A stretch of 13,589 bases of DNA from Gammaproteobacteria bacterium (GTDB taxonomy: Bacteria > Pseudomonadota > Gammaproteobacteria > Eutrophobiales > Eutrophobiaceae): the NCBI GenBank assembly GCA_018676275.1, contig JABHFC010000255.1:1-13589 (forward strand), written 5' to 3'. The notes under the pieces were generated by a model. That model had not been told where the DNA came from and did no database searches. It saw only the letters and a list, made by a program, of their open reading frames with translations. The translations under genes were made by a program, and so were the position numbers. This document shows positions 13,570-13,589 of the stretch, in pieces; position 1 is the first letter of the stretch, and each line of letters starts with the position of its first letter.

Positions 13570-13589
13570 ATGAGTGATTTTGATTATGA
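13570..13589 (+). CDS. Start of an unidentified gene, cut by the right edge
   Basis: An ATG at 13570 is followed by codons reading MSDFDY before the window ends. A GGGA 8 nt upstream could be a weak Shine-Dalgarno. N-termini of this kind occur before the FAD-binding GxGxxG of flavoprotein disulfide reductases such as glutathione reductase, but six residues cannot establish that. Confidence 0.35.

Noticed and set aside
1..13589. tRNA, rRNA, CRISPR, transposase or prophage genes
   Set aside because: No such sequences or repeat arrays were seen on either strand.

Overview
The window looks like chromosomal DNA of a Gram-negative proteobacterium, most likely a gammaproteobacterium. By eye it is of moderately low GC, with AT-rich intergenic stretches, a FieF/YiiP-type cation efflux gene, a LysR-type regulator and an AraC-type regulator. 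There are no rRNA or tRNA genes, insertion sequences, phage genes or CRISPR repeats that I can see. The gene content is catabolic and accessory rather than housekeeping.

Layout from left to right. (1) The 3' part of an AraC/XylS-family regulator on the plus strand, cut by the left edge (to 752). (2) Convergent with it, a five-gene minus-strand cluster from 11234 down to 918. In transcription order it encodes a hydantoinase-A/acetone-carboxylase-beta-like ATPase subunit, a hydantoinase-B/acetone-carboxylase-alpha-like subunit with a fused C-terminal zinc module resembling the acetone carboxylase gamma subunit, a UbiD-family prFMN decarboxylase, a thiamine-diphosphate 2-oxo-acid decarboxylase, and a large molybdopterin oxidoreductase. 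Genes 1-2 and genes 3-4 overlap by ATGA; the other two junctions are 76 nt with no convincing terminator, so the five genes are probably one operon. (3) A 331-bp divergent control region (11235-11565) with two matching 23-bp dyads of LysR-operator type. (4) A divergent LysR-type regulator (11566-12498). (5) A convergent fieF-like cation efflux gene (12532-13410). (6) A 159-bp divergent intergenic region and the first six codons of another plus-strand gene at the right edge.

How the genes may work together (inference). The first two proteins match ATP-dependent ketone carboxylases (acetone/acetophenone carboxylase family) better than plain hydantoinases: the large subunit keeps an H-D-H metal triad with the spacing I recall for the acetone carboxylase Mn site, and carries a gamma-like zinc module. 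Next to them are two unrelated decarboxylases and a molybdenum enzyme that probably works on an organic substrate. The set suggests a catabolic route in which a ketone or related carbonyl compound is activated by carboxylation, then oxidised and decarboxylated, under control of the divergent LysR protein. The substrate cannot be read from the sequence, and I do not recognise the five-gene combination as a described pathway.
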